DNA from: Bacteroidia bacterium
Lineage (GTDB): Bacteria; Bacteroidota; Bacteroidia; 2-12-FULL-35-15
Length of the DNA stretch: 56,611 nucleotides
Assembly (NCBI GenBank): GCA_016786925.1
Contig: JAEUTU010000092.1
Span: 1 to 56,611, forward strand
Reading direction: 5' to 3'
In this document: positions 26,083 through 36,300 of the stretch, one piece after another
How the letters are laid out: each line of letters opens with the position of its first letter
Numbering within the stretch: the stretch's first letter is position 1
Notes under the pieces: model-generated
What the model saw: only the letters and a program-made list of their open reading frames with translations
The model's database searches: none
What the model was told of the DNA's origin: nothing
Program-made: the position numbers and the translations under genes

Positions 26083-26763
26083 ATGAATATAACATATTAC
26101 GGGCACTCTTGTTTTGGAATTGAGTTGAATGGAAAGAATTTACTTTTTGACCCGTTTATCAGTCCGAACGAACTCGCAAAAAATATTGATGCCACAACAG
26201 TAAAGGCTGACTACATTTTGATATCGCACGGACACGAGGATCACATAGCAGATGCAGTTAGCATTGCTCAAAGAACCGGAGCAAAAGTGATCTGTAACTG
26301 GGAGATACATGTTTGGCTGAATAACAAAGGAGTTACCAATACACATCCAATGAATATTGGTGGAAAGTGGAAGTTTGATTTCGGAAATGTAAAATGTGTA
26401 GCAGCAGCCCATTCCAGCAGTTTGCCGGATGGAACATATGGTGGAAATCCAATGGGTTTCATTGTTGAATCGGATGAAGCCAACTTTTATTATGCAGGAG
26501 ATACCGCTTTGACCTATGACATGAAGCTGATCGGTGATTACAGAAAGATCAATTTTTCATTTTTACCGATAGGCGATAATTTTACGATGGGAATTGATAA
26601 CGCGATCATTGCAGCTGATTTTATCAAGTGCAGAAAGATAATCGGTATGCATTACGATACATTTGGATACATAAAAATTGACAAAGAAGTAGCATCCAAA
26701 AAATTTGAGAACGCAGGCAATAGTCTTGTACTTTTCAATATTGGAGAAACAAAAGAATTTTAA
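26083..26763 (+). CDS. UPF0173 metal-dependent hydrolase (metallo-beta-lactamase fold)
   Basis: A compact 226-residue MBL-fold protein of the UPF0173 group. MNITYYGHSCFGIELNGKNL is the typical N-terminus, HGHEDH at residues 49-54 (part of the longer ILISHGHEDHIAD) is the dinuclear metal motif, AAAHSSSL provides the next His, and FYYAGDTALTYDM carries the bridging Asp. GMHYDTF near residue 190 gives the last His. Members hydrolyse phosphodiesters or similar bonds, but the biological substrate here is unknown. It stops 25 bases before the parA ATG, so cotranscription with parA is plausible. Confidence 0.93.
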   Translation: MNITYYGHSCFGIELNGKNLLFDPFISPNELAKNIDATTVKADYILISHGHEDHIADAVSIAQRTGAKVICNWEIHVWLNNKGVTNTHPMNIGGKWKFDFGNVKCVAAAHSSSLPDGTYGGNPMGFIVESDEANFYYAGDTALTYDMKLIGDYRKINFSFLPIGDNFTMGIDNAIIAADFIKCRKIIGMHYDTFGYIKIDKEVASKKFENAGNSLVLFNIGETKEF

Positions 26764-26788
26764 AAACGATCATATACTAATCAAAGGG

Positions 26789-27601
26789 ATGGGAAAAATA
26801 ATAGCAATTGCGAACCAGAAAGGTGGAGTTGGAAAAACGACTACAGCAATAAATTTAGCAGCAAGTTTGGCCGTTTTAGAATTTAAAACATTGCTGATCG
26901 ATGCCGATCCGCAGGCGAATTCAACATCTGGTGTTGGTTTTGATCCTAAAAACATCAAAACTGGGATCTATGAATGTATCATTGATGGTGTTAATCCAAA
27001 AGATATTATTCTCCAAACGGAAACACCGAATCTATTTCTGCTACCTGCTCATATCGACTTAGTAGGAGCTGAAATTGAAATGATCAACCTTCCTAACAGA
27101 GAGAAGATGATGAAAATGGCTTTAGAGCCAATTAAAAATCAATATGATTTCATCATCATAGACTGCTCCCCTTCATTGGGATTGATCACGGTGAATGCGC
27201 TTACTGCAGCTGACTCTGTTATCATTCCAGTGCAATGCGAATATTTTGCATTAGAAGGATTGGGCAAATTATTGAACACGATCAAGATCGTACAATCCCG
27301 ATTAAATCCGGAATTGGCAATAGAAGGAATTCTGTTGACCATGTACGATATGCGTCTAAGACTAAGTAATCAGGTGGTAGAGGAGGTTAAAACTCATTTT
27401 CAGCAAATGGTATTTGACACCATCATCCAACGTAATACTAAATTGGGTGAAGCACCAAGCTTTGGACAAAGCATCATCATGCACGATGCAAGCGGTAAGG
27501 CAGCTATTAACTACCTCAATTTAGCACGCGAGATCCTTCAAAAAAATGGATTAACAAGATTGAATGACTCTGAAAAGATCATTAATGTAGAAGAAAATTA
27601 A
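26789..27601 (+). CDS. parA: ParA family chromosome-partitioning ATPase
   Basis: A 270-residue ParA/Soj from the ATG at 26789 (MGKIIAIANQKGGVGKTTTA). An earlier in-frame ATG lies inside the previous gene. The deviant Walker A KGGVGKTT is at residues 11-18, and DADPQANST and IIIDCSPSLG are the second and Walker B motifs. NTKLGEAPSFGQSI near the C-terminus matches chromosomal Soj. It binds DNA non-specifically as an ATP dimer and moves the ParB-parS origin region. parB follows 31 bases later. No clear parS site (TGTTNCACGTGNAACA type) was seen in the window. Confidence 0.97.
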   Translation: MGKIIAIANQKGGVGKTTTAINLAASLAVLEFKTLLIDADPQANSTSGVGFDPKNIKTGIYECIIDGVNPKDIILQTETPNLFLLPAHIDLVGAEIEMINLPNREKMMKMALEPIKNQYDFIIIDCSPSLGLITVNALTAADSVIIPVQCEYFALEGLGKLLNTIKIVQSRLNPELAIEGILLTMYDMRLRLSNQVVEEVKTHFQQMVFDTIIQRNTKLGEAPSFGQSIIMHDASGKAAINYLNLAREILQKNGLTRLNDSEKIINVEEN

Positions 27602-27632
27602 GTAGAACGAATACGATAAACAAAAGGAAAAC

Positions 27633-28547
27633 ATGTCAACAAAAAGAAACGCATTAGGCAAAGGATTAAGTGCATTGTTGGAAAATGCAAATACAGATAT
27701 TACAAATACCCGTCTCGAAGGAGATGCTAAAGTTGTAGGTTCTGTATCTACCATTGAAATATCTAAAATTGAGACCAATCCTTTTCAGCCACGTACACAG
27801 TTCGATGAAGATGCTCTTAACGAATTAGCCGGTTCTATCAAAGAACACGGCATCATTCAGCCTATCACAGTTCGTAAATTAGGATACGATAAATACCAGT
27901 TAATATCCGGAGAGCGAAGATTCAGAGCTTCTCAAATTGCCGGTTTAACAGCTGTTCCTGCTTATATCCGCATCGCCAATGATCAAGCAATGCTCGAAAT
28001 GGCATTGGTAGAAAATATTCAGCGTGAAAACCTTGATGCGATCGAAGTAGCGATCAGCTACAAACGCTTGATCGATGAGTGCAACTTAACGCAGGAACAA
28101 TTATCACAAAAAGTAAGCAAACAACGTTCTACCATCACCAATTATCTTCGATTGTTAAAACTTCCTGTGGAAATTCAATTAGGGATTCGTGAAGGTGATA
28201 TCACTATGGGACATGCAAGAGCCTTGATCAATATTGAAGATCCCGACAAACAGCTTGCTATCTACCAACAGATCGTATTAAACGACCTATCTGTTAGAGA
28301 TGTAGAAGACATTGCACGTGGAGTTAAAACAGAAACCAGTGGTGCGCCTGCTAAACACAAAACGGATAAAAAAGAAACAGCGAAAACAGCTTTAACATTT
28401 GAACAAAAACAAGTATTGGATGATCTTAGAGCTGTATTCAACGCTAAAGTACAGATCAGTAAAGATGAAAAAGGAAAAGGGAAAATTGTTATTCCTTTTA
28501 AATCCGACAACGACCTAAAACGCATTCTTGATCTGTTGGATGCCTAA
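27633..28547 (+). CDS. parB: ParB/Spo0J chromosome-partitioning protein (CTPase clamp)
   Basis: A 304-residue ParB. The N-terminus MSTKRNALGKGLSALLEN is the ParA-stimulating motif with the conserved GKGLSALL. The CTP-binding domain shows NPFQPRTQFDEDALNELA and GERRFRASQIAG, and LVENIQRENLDAIEVA the ENxQR box. The helix-turn-helix follows in LTQEQLSQKVSKQRSTITNYL. The C-terminal dimerisation part is at about residues 245-304. It loads at parS and spreads over the origin region. It is in an operon with parA, and the next gene overlaps its end by eight bases (ATGCCTAA). Confidence 0.97.
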   Translation: MSTKRNALGKGLSALLENANTDITNTRLEGDAKVVGSVSTIEISKIETNPFQPRTQFDEDALNELAGSIKEHGIIQPITVRKLGYDKYQLISGERRFRASQIAGLTAVPAYIRIANDQAMLEMALVENIQRENLDAIEVAISYKRLIDECNLTQEQLSQKVSKQRSTITNYLRLLKLPVEIQLGIREGDITMGHARALINIEDPDKQLAIYQQIVLNDLSVRDVEDIARGVKTETSGAPAKHKTDKKETAKTALTFEQKQVLDDLRAVFNAKVQISKDEKGKGKIVIPFKSDNDLKRILDLLDA

Positions 28548-29145
28548 TCGGTACACATACATCTGTTATTCAAACAGGTTATTTCAATTGATAATTGGAA
28601 TAACCTTTTTGCTTTTATTACCAAGTAGATCAATTGCCCAAGTCACAGTAATTGATACTGCTCAAGCTACCACTATTCCTGCAAAAAAGATCAGTCCACA
28701 TTCCCCTAAAAAAGCCGCATTATTTTCAACAGCACTACCCGGTTTAGGACAAGCTTACAATAAAAAATACTGGAAAATACCAATCATCTATGCGGGATTT
28801 GCAGGTTTGGCTTACTCCTACTCGATCAATCAATCAAAATTTACAACCTACAGAAATGCCTACAAATACAGAATTGATAGTGACCCGAACACAACCGATG
28901 CTTATGTAGGTGTTTACACCGATGAGAATTTGAATACACTTCAAAAATATTATCACCGTTATCGTGACCTCTCTGTTATTGGAATGGCTGCACTCTACGT
29001 TTTAAATATTGTTGATGCCAGTGTGGATGCACATCTATTTAAATTCGATGTGAGCGATAACCTCACCATGAATATTGAACCAACATTAGTTAACACCAGT
29101 GCCAACACTTACACAAGTGGTATTGGACTAAAAATTAAATTTTAA
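28540..29145 (+). CDS. DUF5683 domain membrane protein
   Basis: A 201-residue protein from the ATG at 28540, which overlaps the parB stop. A hydrophobic signal or anchor segment lies at about residues 13-34 (FQLIIGITFLLLLPSRSIAQ), with a plausible cleavage after SIAQ. The DUF5683 core begins at HSPKKAALFSTALPGLGQAYNKKYWKIP, then has two hydrophobic helices (IYAGFAGLAYSYSI and LSVIGMAALYVLNIVDASVDAHLF). The C-terminal strand GIGLKIKF could reach the outer membrane. The family has no established function. Its place between parB and dapB is conserved in the phylum, so the name in genome records varies. Confidence 0.88.
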   Translation: MPNRYTYICYSNRLFQLIIGITFLLLLPSRSIAQVTVIDTAQATTIPAKKISPHSPKKAALFSTALPGLGQAYNKKYWKIPIIYAGFAGLAYSYSINQSKFTTYRNAYKYRIDSDPNTTDAYVGVYTDENLNTLQKYYHRYRDLSVIGMAALYVLNIVDASVDAHLFKFDVSDNLTMNIEPTLVNTSANTYTSGIGLKIKF

Positions 29146-29149
29146 CAGT

Positions 29150-29866
29150 ATGAAAATTGCCTTGATCGGATATGGTAAAATGGGAAAAGAGATCGAACAG
29201 ATCGCATTAACGCGTGGACATGAAATTTCGTTAAAAGTTGACATTAGCAATGCCAATACCTATACTATTGAAGAATTAAAAAAGGCAGACGTTGCCATTG
29301 AATTCAGCACACCGGAATCAGCCATCAATAATATTTACAAATGTTTTGATGCCAATGTTCCTGTAGTCGTAGGCACAACAGGATGGCTAAACAAACTCGA
29401 AGATGTAAAACAAAAATGCAACGGTGGTAATCATGCGCTGTTTTATGCTTCCAACTATAGCATTGGTGTAAATCTATTCTTCAAAGTAAATGAATACCTC
29501 GCTAAGCTGATGAATAATTATCCCGACTACAATGTAACGATGGAAGAGATACACCATGTACATAAGCTGGATGCTCCTAGCGGAACAGCTATTTCATTAG
29601 CCAACCAGATCATCGATCAAATTCAACACAAAGAGAAATGGATAAATGATACAACTTCCAATAAAAATGAACTATCCATTGTCTCTAGACGGATCGATGA
29701 AGTACCGGGTACACATACCGTTACTTACGGATCAGCTGTTGATGAAATAAGCATTACACACATTGCACATAACAGAAAGGGATTTGCATTGGGTGCTGTT
29801 ATAGCTGCTGAATGGGTAAAAGATAAAAAAGGAGTATTCGGTATGAATGACTTGATGAACTTCTAA
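29150..29866 (+). CDS. dapB: 4-hydroxy-tetrahydrodipicolinate reductase
   Basis: Reduces the product of DapA with NAD(P)H in lysine and diaminopimelate biosynthesis. The nucleotide-binding glycine motif is IGYGKMGKEIE at the N-terminus. VVGTTGWLNK lies in the middle. The substrate-binding signature EEIHHVHKLDAPSGTAISL includes the paired His residues, Lys and the PSGTA loop. The length, 238 aa, is slightly shorter than in Escherichia coli but normal for Bacteroidota. It starts four bases after the DUF5683 gene and 78 bases before lepB. Confidence 0.96.
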   Translation: MKIALIGYGKMGKEIEQIALTRGHEISLKVDISNANTYTIEELKKADVAIEFSTPESAINNIYKCFDANVPVVVGTTGWLNKLEDVKQKCNGGNHALFYASNYSIGVNLFFKVNEYLAKLMNNYPDYNVTMEEIHHVHKLDAPSGTAISLANQIIDQIQHKEKWINDTTSNKNELSIVSRRIDEVPGTHTVTYGSAVDEISITHIAHNRKGFALGAVIAAEWVKDKKGVFGMNDLMNF

Positions 29867-29944
29867 AGCTTCACAATTTTTAACAAGACAATTACAATAA
29901 ATTATACGAATTTCGTTTCCTGAAACTGAATCAACAAACACATT

Positions 29945-31672
29945 ATGGATATTTCTTATTTATTACTGATCATTTTTTCAATAACAACCATTGTTGGATT
30001 ATACAAACTATTTCCACTTGCAGGAGAAGATGGCTGGAAAGCCTTTGTACCCGTATACAATTTTATTGTATGGCTTAAGATCATCAAAAAACCATGGTGG
30101 TGGATATTCCTGATCATTACACCGGGAGTAAATTTCCTGATGTATGCGATCATGTGTTTGTTAACAGCTAAATCATTTAACAAACGAAGCACTCAAGAGC
30201 AAGCGATCGCATTTTTGGCAGGATACATCTATCTTCCATACATAGGTTTTCAGAATACAACACAATATGTTGGTCCGGAAGACATGAGCAAAAAGAAACC
30301 ATCCATCATTCGCGAATGGACCGATGCCATTGTTTTTGCTGTGATCGCTGCAACCGTTATCAGAACATTCTTTTTAGAGGCTTTCACTATCCCAACATCT
30401 TCATTAGAAAAATCAATGATGGTGGGTGATTATCTTTTTGTAAGTAAAATGAGTTATGGTGCTAAAGTTCCCAACACACCACTTTCTTTCCCATTTGCAC
30501 ATCATACGTTACCATTAACCCAAAGTACCAAATCATACCTGGAATGGTTTAAGATTCCCTATTTCCGTTTACCGGGATTTGGAAGTGTAAAGAACAATGA
30601 CATTGTTGTTTTCAATTACCCAGATGGAGATACGGTAGCACTTGGTGCACAAGATCAAAGTTATTATCAATTATGTAGAGATTTTGGTTGGAATGTAGTA
30701 AACAATCCAAATGCAATCAATCAATATTCAGGATTACCATTTGGTGAAGTTGTTGCCCGTCCTGCCGATAAACGCGAAAACTATGTAAAACGCTGTGTTG
30801 GAATTGCAGGTGATACGCTTCAGATAAAAGATCAAAATTTATTTATTAATGGCAAGCCTGCTTACAAAGCAGAAACCATGCAGTATCATTATATGGTAAA
30901 AACTGATGGCACCATTCCTCCTGCAAAGCTTTTGGACAACATGGATATTACGGATTACCCTTCAGGCTTCAGAGTGCATGGCAATGATAGTACAGGAGCT
31001 GCTTACATTCAGATGAACCTGCCATTCAACAAAGTAGAAGAGATCAAAAAATTAAGTTTTGTAAAATCAGTTGAACCAATGATCGATTCTGCCGGAAGAT
31101 ATGCACCTGAAATTTTCCCTCACTCGCCTAAATACAAATGGAATAACGACAACTTTGGACCACTTTATATTCCCCAAGCAGGTGTAACGATCAACATCGA
31201 TACAACGAACATCGTATTGTATGACCGCATCATTAAAAACTATGAAGGAAACGATCTGGAAATAAAAGGAGATAAGATCTTTATTAATGGTGTTGAAAGT
31301 AAAACTTACACTTTCAAATTGGATTATTACTTCATGATGGGTGATAACAGACATAACTCGGCCGATTCACGTGCATGGGGTATGGTACCGGAAGATCATA
31401 TTGTAGGGAAACCGGTGTTTATCTGGATGAGCATCAAAGAAGACAATAGAAATACAACCCGCAATCCAAATGTACAAAGCGGATTCATCAAAAAACTAAA
31501 AACATCCTTATTTGATGATAAAGAAAGAAGAGCCCGTTTCTTCACTTTTGTAAGCAATGATGGTATTTCTAAATCATACCTGATTCCATTCTTGATTGGA
31601 ATTGCAGCTATCTATGGATTCTTCTATTTCAGAAACAAACGCAAAGGCAAAAACGTAAAAGAGAAAAAATAG
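29945..31672 (+). CDS. lepB: Signal peptidase I with N-terminal DUF5684 membrane domain
   Basis: A 575-residue inner-membrane protease that cleaves Sec signal peptides. Residues 1-115 form two or three membrane helices of the DUF5684 type (YKLFPLAGEDGWKAFVPVYN). A further helix at 124-144 precedes the catalytic box. The Ser is S153 in AFTIPTSSLEKSMMVGDYL, with Leu in place of the usual Met after Ser. The Lys is K282 in YVKRCVGIAGDTL. Box E is MMGDNRHNSADSRAWG. An insertion of about 170 residues lies between the Lys and box E. A C-terminal membrane helix (YLIPFLIGIAAIYGFFYF) is followed by a basic tail. The next gene is a second signal peptidase. Confidence 0.95.
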   Translation: MDISYLLLIIFSITTIVGLYKLFPLAGEDGWKAFVPVYNFIVWLKIIKKPWWWIFLIITPGVNFLMYAIMCLLTAKSFNKRSTQEQAIAFLAGYIYLPYIGFQNTTQYVGPEDMSKKKPSIIREWTDAIVFAVIAATVIRTFFLEAFTIPTSSLEKSMMVGDYLFVSKMSYGAKVPNTPLSFPFAHHTLPLTQSTKSYLEWFKIPYFRLPGFGSVKNNDIVVFNYPDGDTVALGAQDQSYYQLCRDFGWNVVNNPNAINQYSGLPFGEVVARPADKRENYVKRCVGIAGDTLQIKDQNLFINGKPAYKAETMQYHYMVKTDGTIPPAKLLDNMDITDYPSGFRVHGNDSTGAAYIQMNLPFNKVEEIKKLSFVKSVEPMIDSAGRYAPEIFPHSPKYKWNNDNFGPLYIPQAGVTINIDTTNIVLYDRIIKNYEGNDLEIKGDKIFINGVESKTYTFKLDYYFMMGDNRHNSADSRAWGMVPEDHIVGKPVFIWMSIKEDNRNTTRNPNVQSGFIKKLKTSLFDDKERRARFFTFVSNDGISKSYLIPFLIGIAAIYGFFYFRNKRKGKNVKEKK

Positions 31673-31687
31673 AGCTATAAAACCGAT

Positions 31688-32743
31688 TTGAAACACAAAA
31701 AAGCCATATTGGACTGGATCAAGGCTATACTTTTTGCCTTGTTCGTAATAATTGTGATCAGAGTGTTTGGCTTTGAAGCATTTACAATTCCATCGGCTTC
31801 TATGGAGAAATCCTTGTTAACCGGTGATTACATCATCGTAAACAAACTAAGTTACGGCCCGAGAATTCCGAACACTCCGCTTTCTTTTCCATTCGTTCAC
31901 CAATCCTTTGGTGAGAATACCAAATCGTACCTTGATTGGATCAATATCCCTTATACCCGTTTGTTCGGTGCACCGGATGTAGAAAGAAATGATGTGTTGG
32001 TATTCAACTATCCTATGGAATCGGAAGAGCATCCAATAGACCAAAGAACATATTATATAAAACGCTGTGTTGCGCTGGCTGGTGACACAATGGAAGTTAA
32101 AAATGGTCTTGTATATATTAATGGAGTACTTTCTGATCAAAAAGAAAAATTACAATTCAATTATAAGGTGATCTTTAATACAGATTCTGTCAACTCCGAT
32201 TCTCTCTACGCCTTGGGAATAAACGAAGGAGGAAAAATGAATAATAAAGGAGAATATTGGTTTACGATGGATGAAAATAACATTCAAGACATCCGAACCA
32301 TAAAAAGTGTAGTTAGTATTGAGCCTCTGATGGAAAAAAAAGGGAATTACAATGATTATATGTTTCCTGAAGATGAGCATTTCCTTTGGAACCTCGATAA
32401 TTTCGGTCCACTTTACATCCCCAAAGCAGGTGATTCTGTAAAACTTTCAATTGATTCACTTGCTTTATTCCAACGAATAATTGAAACCTATGAAGGCAAC
32501 GAACTTAAAACAAGTAATGATTCTATTTTTATTAATGGAACATATACCACACATTATACATTTAAAATGAATTACTATTTTATGATGGGCGATAACCGGC
32601 ACAATTCAGCCGATTCAAGATTTTGGGGGTTCTTACCGGAAGATCATATCGTAGGAAAAACAGTACTTGTTCTAATGTCAATCAACAAATCCGAAAAAGG
32701 GAATACCATCCGCTGGGACAGATGGTTCAAATCCGTGAATTAA
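31688..32743 (+). CDS. lepB: Signal peptidase I, second copy
   Basis: A 351-residue relative of the upstream LepB without the DUF5684 part. It starts with TTG at 31688, as no ATG precedes the single membrane helix at residues 10-28. Catalytic motifs are AFTIPSASMEKSLLTGDYI (S38), YYIKRCVALAGDTMEVK (K125) and MMGDNRHNSADSRFWG. It has the same large middle insertion as its neighbour, including NFGPLYIPKAGDSV, so they arose by duplication. Sixteen bases separate the two genes. Different substrate preference between the two is possible but unproven. The next gene starts two bases after its stop. Confidence 0.94.
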   Translation: MKHKKAILDWIKAILFALFVIIVIRVFGFEAFTIPSASMEKSLLTGDYIIVNKLSYGPRIPNTPLSFPFVHQSFGENTKSYLDWINIPYTRLFGAPDVERNDVLVFNYPMESEEHPIDQRTYYIKRCVALAGDTMEVKNGLVYINGVLSDQKEKLQFNYKVIFNTDSVNSDSLYALGINEGGKMNNKGEYWFTMDENNIQDIRTIKSVVSIEPLMEKKGNYNDYMFPEDEHFLWNLDNFGPLYIPKAGDSVKLSIDSLALFQRIIETYEGNELKTSNDSIFINGTYTTHYTFKMNYYFMMGDNRHNSADSRFWGFLPEDHIVGKTVLVLMSINKSEKGNTIRWDRWFKSVN

Positions 32744-32745
32744 TT

Positions 32746-33360
32746 ATGAGTGTAGCTATTTTACCATCCGTATATCTTGGACCAATTCAATATTATCAAA
32801 AATTAAAAAATTATGATAATTGCTTAATTGAACATTACGAACATCTCACCAAACAAACGTATCGCTCACGCTGTGATATCTATTCTCCAAATGGGAAATT
32901 AACACTTAGCATTCCTATTGTTCATCGCAATAAAAGGCAAATAATGAAAGATGTGCGAATTTCTTATGAATACAATTGGCAAGCACTACATTGGAGATCA
33001 TTAGAATCAAGCTACAGACGATCTCCATTTTTCGAATATTATGAAGATGATTTCAGACCTTATTACCACGATAAAAAATTTGAATTTCTGATCGATCTGA
33101 ATGAAGCCTTGCAACAAGAGATCGTAGGACTGATAAAGCTGAAGTCCAATTACCAATTCACAAAAGAATATCTGAAAGACTATTCAGAAGCAACAGATTA
33201 TCGCACGCTGATAAGTCCGAAAGAATCATTGCAAAACGATACTCATTTTGAATTAAAGCCCTACTACCAGGTTTTCGAACCTCGACATGGCTTTATTGAA
33301 AACCTGAGTATACTCGACCTGTTATTTAATCAAGGCAGTAAGAGTTCAGACTACCTTTAA
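32746..33360 (+). CDS. WbqC family protein
   Basis: A 204-residue soluble protein from the ATG at 32746 (MSVAILPSVYLGPIQYYQKL). A reading from 32623 would extend into the second lepB gene. RSRCDIYSPNGKLTLSIPIVH, SYEYNWQALHWRSLESSYR and RSPFFEYYEDDFRP are the WbqC signatures. The family is named after an O-antigen gene and is related to glycine or amino-sugar acylation genes, yet its biochemical role is unproven. It is the last gene of the parA-lepB-like row and overlaps the convergent T9SS protein gene by four bases. Confidence 0.9.
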   Translation: MSVAILPSVYLGPIQYYQKLKNYDNCLIEHYEHLTKQTYRSRCDIYSPNGKLTLSIPIVHRNKRQIMKDVRISYEYNWQALHWRSLESSYRRSPFFEYYEDDFRPYYHDKKFEFLIDLNEALQQEIVGLIKLKSNYQFTKEYLKDYSEATDYRTLISPKESLQNDTHFELKPYYQVFEPRHGFIENLSILDLLFNQGSKSSDYL

Positions 33361-36300
33361 TATTTAACAATCTTTTGGGTGGTTGTACCTTTGTTATTTT
33401 GTAAGGTCAACAAGTACATTCCTTTTTCATAATTGGACAACTCAAACACATCCTCGATTCTCGTTATGTTTTGATATTCCTTGCGCATCAATAATTTCCC
33501 GCTGACATCTGTCAATTCAACACGCATATCAACATTATCAACAGCATACAATACAAGATGGAATTGATCCGATGCCGGATTAGGATACACGCTATAACGG
33601 ACTCCGATAGAAGTACTCTCTTCTACTCCAACAAAGTTGGAAGAAGTAGAGGAGCAACCGCTGATCGCATCTGTTACCTGAACACTGTATGTAGCTGAAA
33701 AATCTGTAATGATCAAAATACTATCTGTGGCACCATTGATCAATGATCCATTCATATACCACTGGTTACCTTGAATTGAAGAAGAAAACAAAGTATCATT
33801 ACTCATGCTGATAACCGGTGTAGCGGGAAGAGGAAATACAGTTATCCTAACGGTGTCGGATACTGATGAACAACCAAATATATCGGTAACCGTAACTGCA
33901 TAATTATTGGTTGAGTTGCTATTAATGGTCTGTAAAGGCTGACCAGTAGGATACCAATTGTACAAATTCCCAAAAGAGGAAGTCAGCTGAACAACTTGTC
34001 CGGCACACAAAGAGTCATTATTGTTCAAACTTACCTGAGGCTGTGTTTGAGGACTAATCGCAATGTAACTGTACTTCATTACTGAATCTACCCCATTAGC
34101 ATTTGTAACAACCAATTTTACATCATTATATGTTCCGGGAGTATTATAAACAACAACCGGATTTTGCAAAGTAGAAGAGGAAGGTGTTCCTCCCGGGAAA
34201 GACCATAACCATGCAGTCGGGCTGTTTAATGTACTATCAGAGAACTGAACAGTTAAACCAGGACAACCGGCCAATGTATCTGCCGAAAAATTAGCAAATG
34301 GTAATGGTGATGAAGGATTATAAATAGATGTTTCCCATAATCCACGACCATAGGTTGCTGCACGCAATTTGCTTGAACCATAATGGATCTCCAGTTCATT
34401 AATAATGGTGTTGGGCAAACCATTGCTAAATGGCATCCAAGAATTCATCGTATTATCTTTGTAATACACCCCCACATCGGTTCCAACATACAAACCATCA
34501 TTTGTTCCATTCTGATAGACAATGCAATTAGCAGGAATATTAGGCAAGTTTCCTGAAACATTGGTCCATGTTTGACCTGCATCAGTTGATTTAAATACTT
34601 TATTATTGGCAACATACCCTGATCTGGTAATCCAAAGAGTAGAAGGATCTGTTGTACTAACAGCAATGTATGTGATTGTTCCACCACCTAAATTCATAGG
34701 ACTCATGCTGGTCCAAGACGTTCCTCCATTACTTGTAACATATAAAGCTGAACCGTCAGAAGCATAAATGTATTGAGGATTGGAAGGGGCAACAGCAAGT
34801 GATGTTAATCCGTTCGAATTAAAGCTTGAAATTTTTGTCCATGAGTTTCCTCTATTAGTAGTTTTCCAGACATTGTCATAGCCGGCATACAACGTTTGTG
34901 GGTTAATGGGATCTTGAAGCCATGGTGTTACCCACTCCCCTTCTTCTGAAATGTTATTTTTAATACTATTAAACGAAGCCCCTCCATTACTTGATCTTTC
35001 AATATCTCCGTAATAAAGCTCACCATACATATAATTGGCATTACTCCAATCTACAAAACATTCCATTCCATCACCGCCTATCACTCGCTCCCAGTTTGTT
35101 CCGGTTTGAAGATTTGTTCCATTATCCTGCCAACCTTGAATGGTAATATTGGCATTGGTTGCAGCAGCCCCCATTCGATACATTTGAGCAATTTGTAAAC
35201 CATCACTTAGATCATCAAATGAACTTCCTCCATCCAATGTTCTGAAAATACCACCATCACATCCAACATACAACTCAGGTGTTCCGGGTCTATAGTTTAG
35301 ATCATGAATATCGGCATGCACATAGGGAGCGCCACCACCACCATACCAATGAGCCATAATTTGCCAACTCAATCCTCCATCGTATGAACGCCAAACATTT
35401 ACACCTCCAACAACCACTTCATCTTTATCACTTGGAGAGGCTGCAATTGCTAGATCGTACCAACCTTGTCCACCGCTATCCATACCATCAGAATCCCAAC
35501 CCATTAAATTGGGAAAATTCGCTTGTTGCATGAATGTTTGTCCCTGATTGGTAGAACGATAAAAGCCATAAAAACCATTACTATTGATCTCTGTAGCGAT
35601 CAAATAAACGTAATTCGGATCGGCAGGAGTAACTGCAATAGCTAATCGACCGACATTAGAAGCCGCAGGTAAACCGTTGGTAGTTGAAACGATTGTAAAT
35701 GTTGCACCACTATTTGTAGACCTGTAAAAACTTTTTGAGGTAGTTGCGTATACCACAGATGGATCACCGGGTTTAAACTCCATATCCTTTACAGGATTCG
35801 CATTGTGCACTTTTGTCCATGTTAGTCCTGCATTCGTTGAACGATAAATCCCAGCAGTAGTTCCTGCAAATACAATATTCGGATCATTCGGATTAACTAA
35901 AACTCTACTTATTTTACGCGACTGTATCGTTGCAAAATTCAATCCGGTCATTTGCCATGTTACCCCACCATCAACAGACTTTAGAACACCAACGGAATAG
36001 GTATCCCCTCCATCATCATCACCTGTTGCTATATAAATGGTATTAGGATTTTGTGGATCAATTGCAACATCATTCACACCAATTGAGGGTAATTTATCTG
36101 TTGTTGTACTCCAACTATTCCCTCCATCATTTGATCGCCATAATCCACCTGCTGGCGCACCAACAAATATGACATTCGGATTAGTCGGATGAAATTCAAC
36201 ACAATTCAAGCGACCTGCTCCTCCTCCACTTGTTGGAACATTGGTTGCTCCTATCAAATGCCAATTCCCTCCTGCCTGCATTGCACTTCGATAAGTAGGA

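Noticed and set aside
26000..27640. parS site near parA/parB
   Set aside because: No palindrome resembling TGTTNCACGTGNAACA was found by eye in the region; a sequence like GTTCACGTGCCG at about 40330 lies inside a coding gene and differs in several bases.
29867..29944. Hairpin CGTTTCCTGAAACTG before lepB as a regulatory site
   Set aside because: Only a five-base stem with a two-base loop; not distinguishable from chance.
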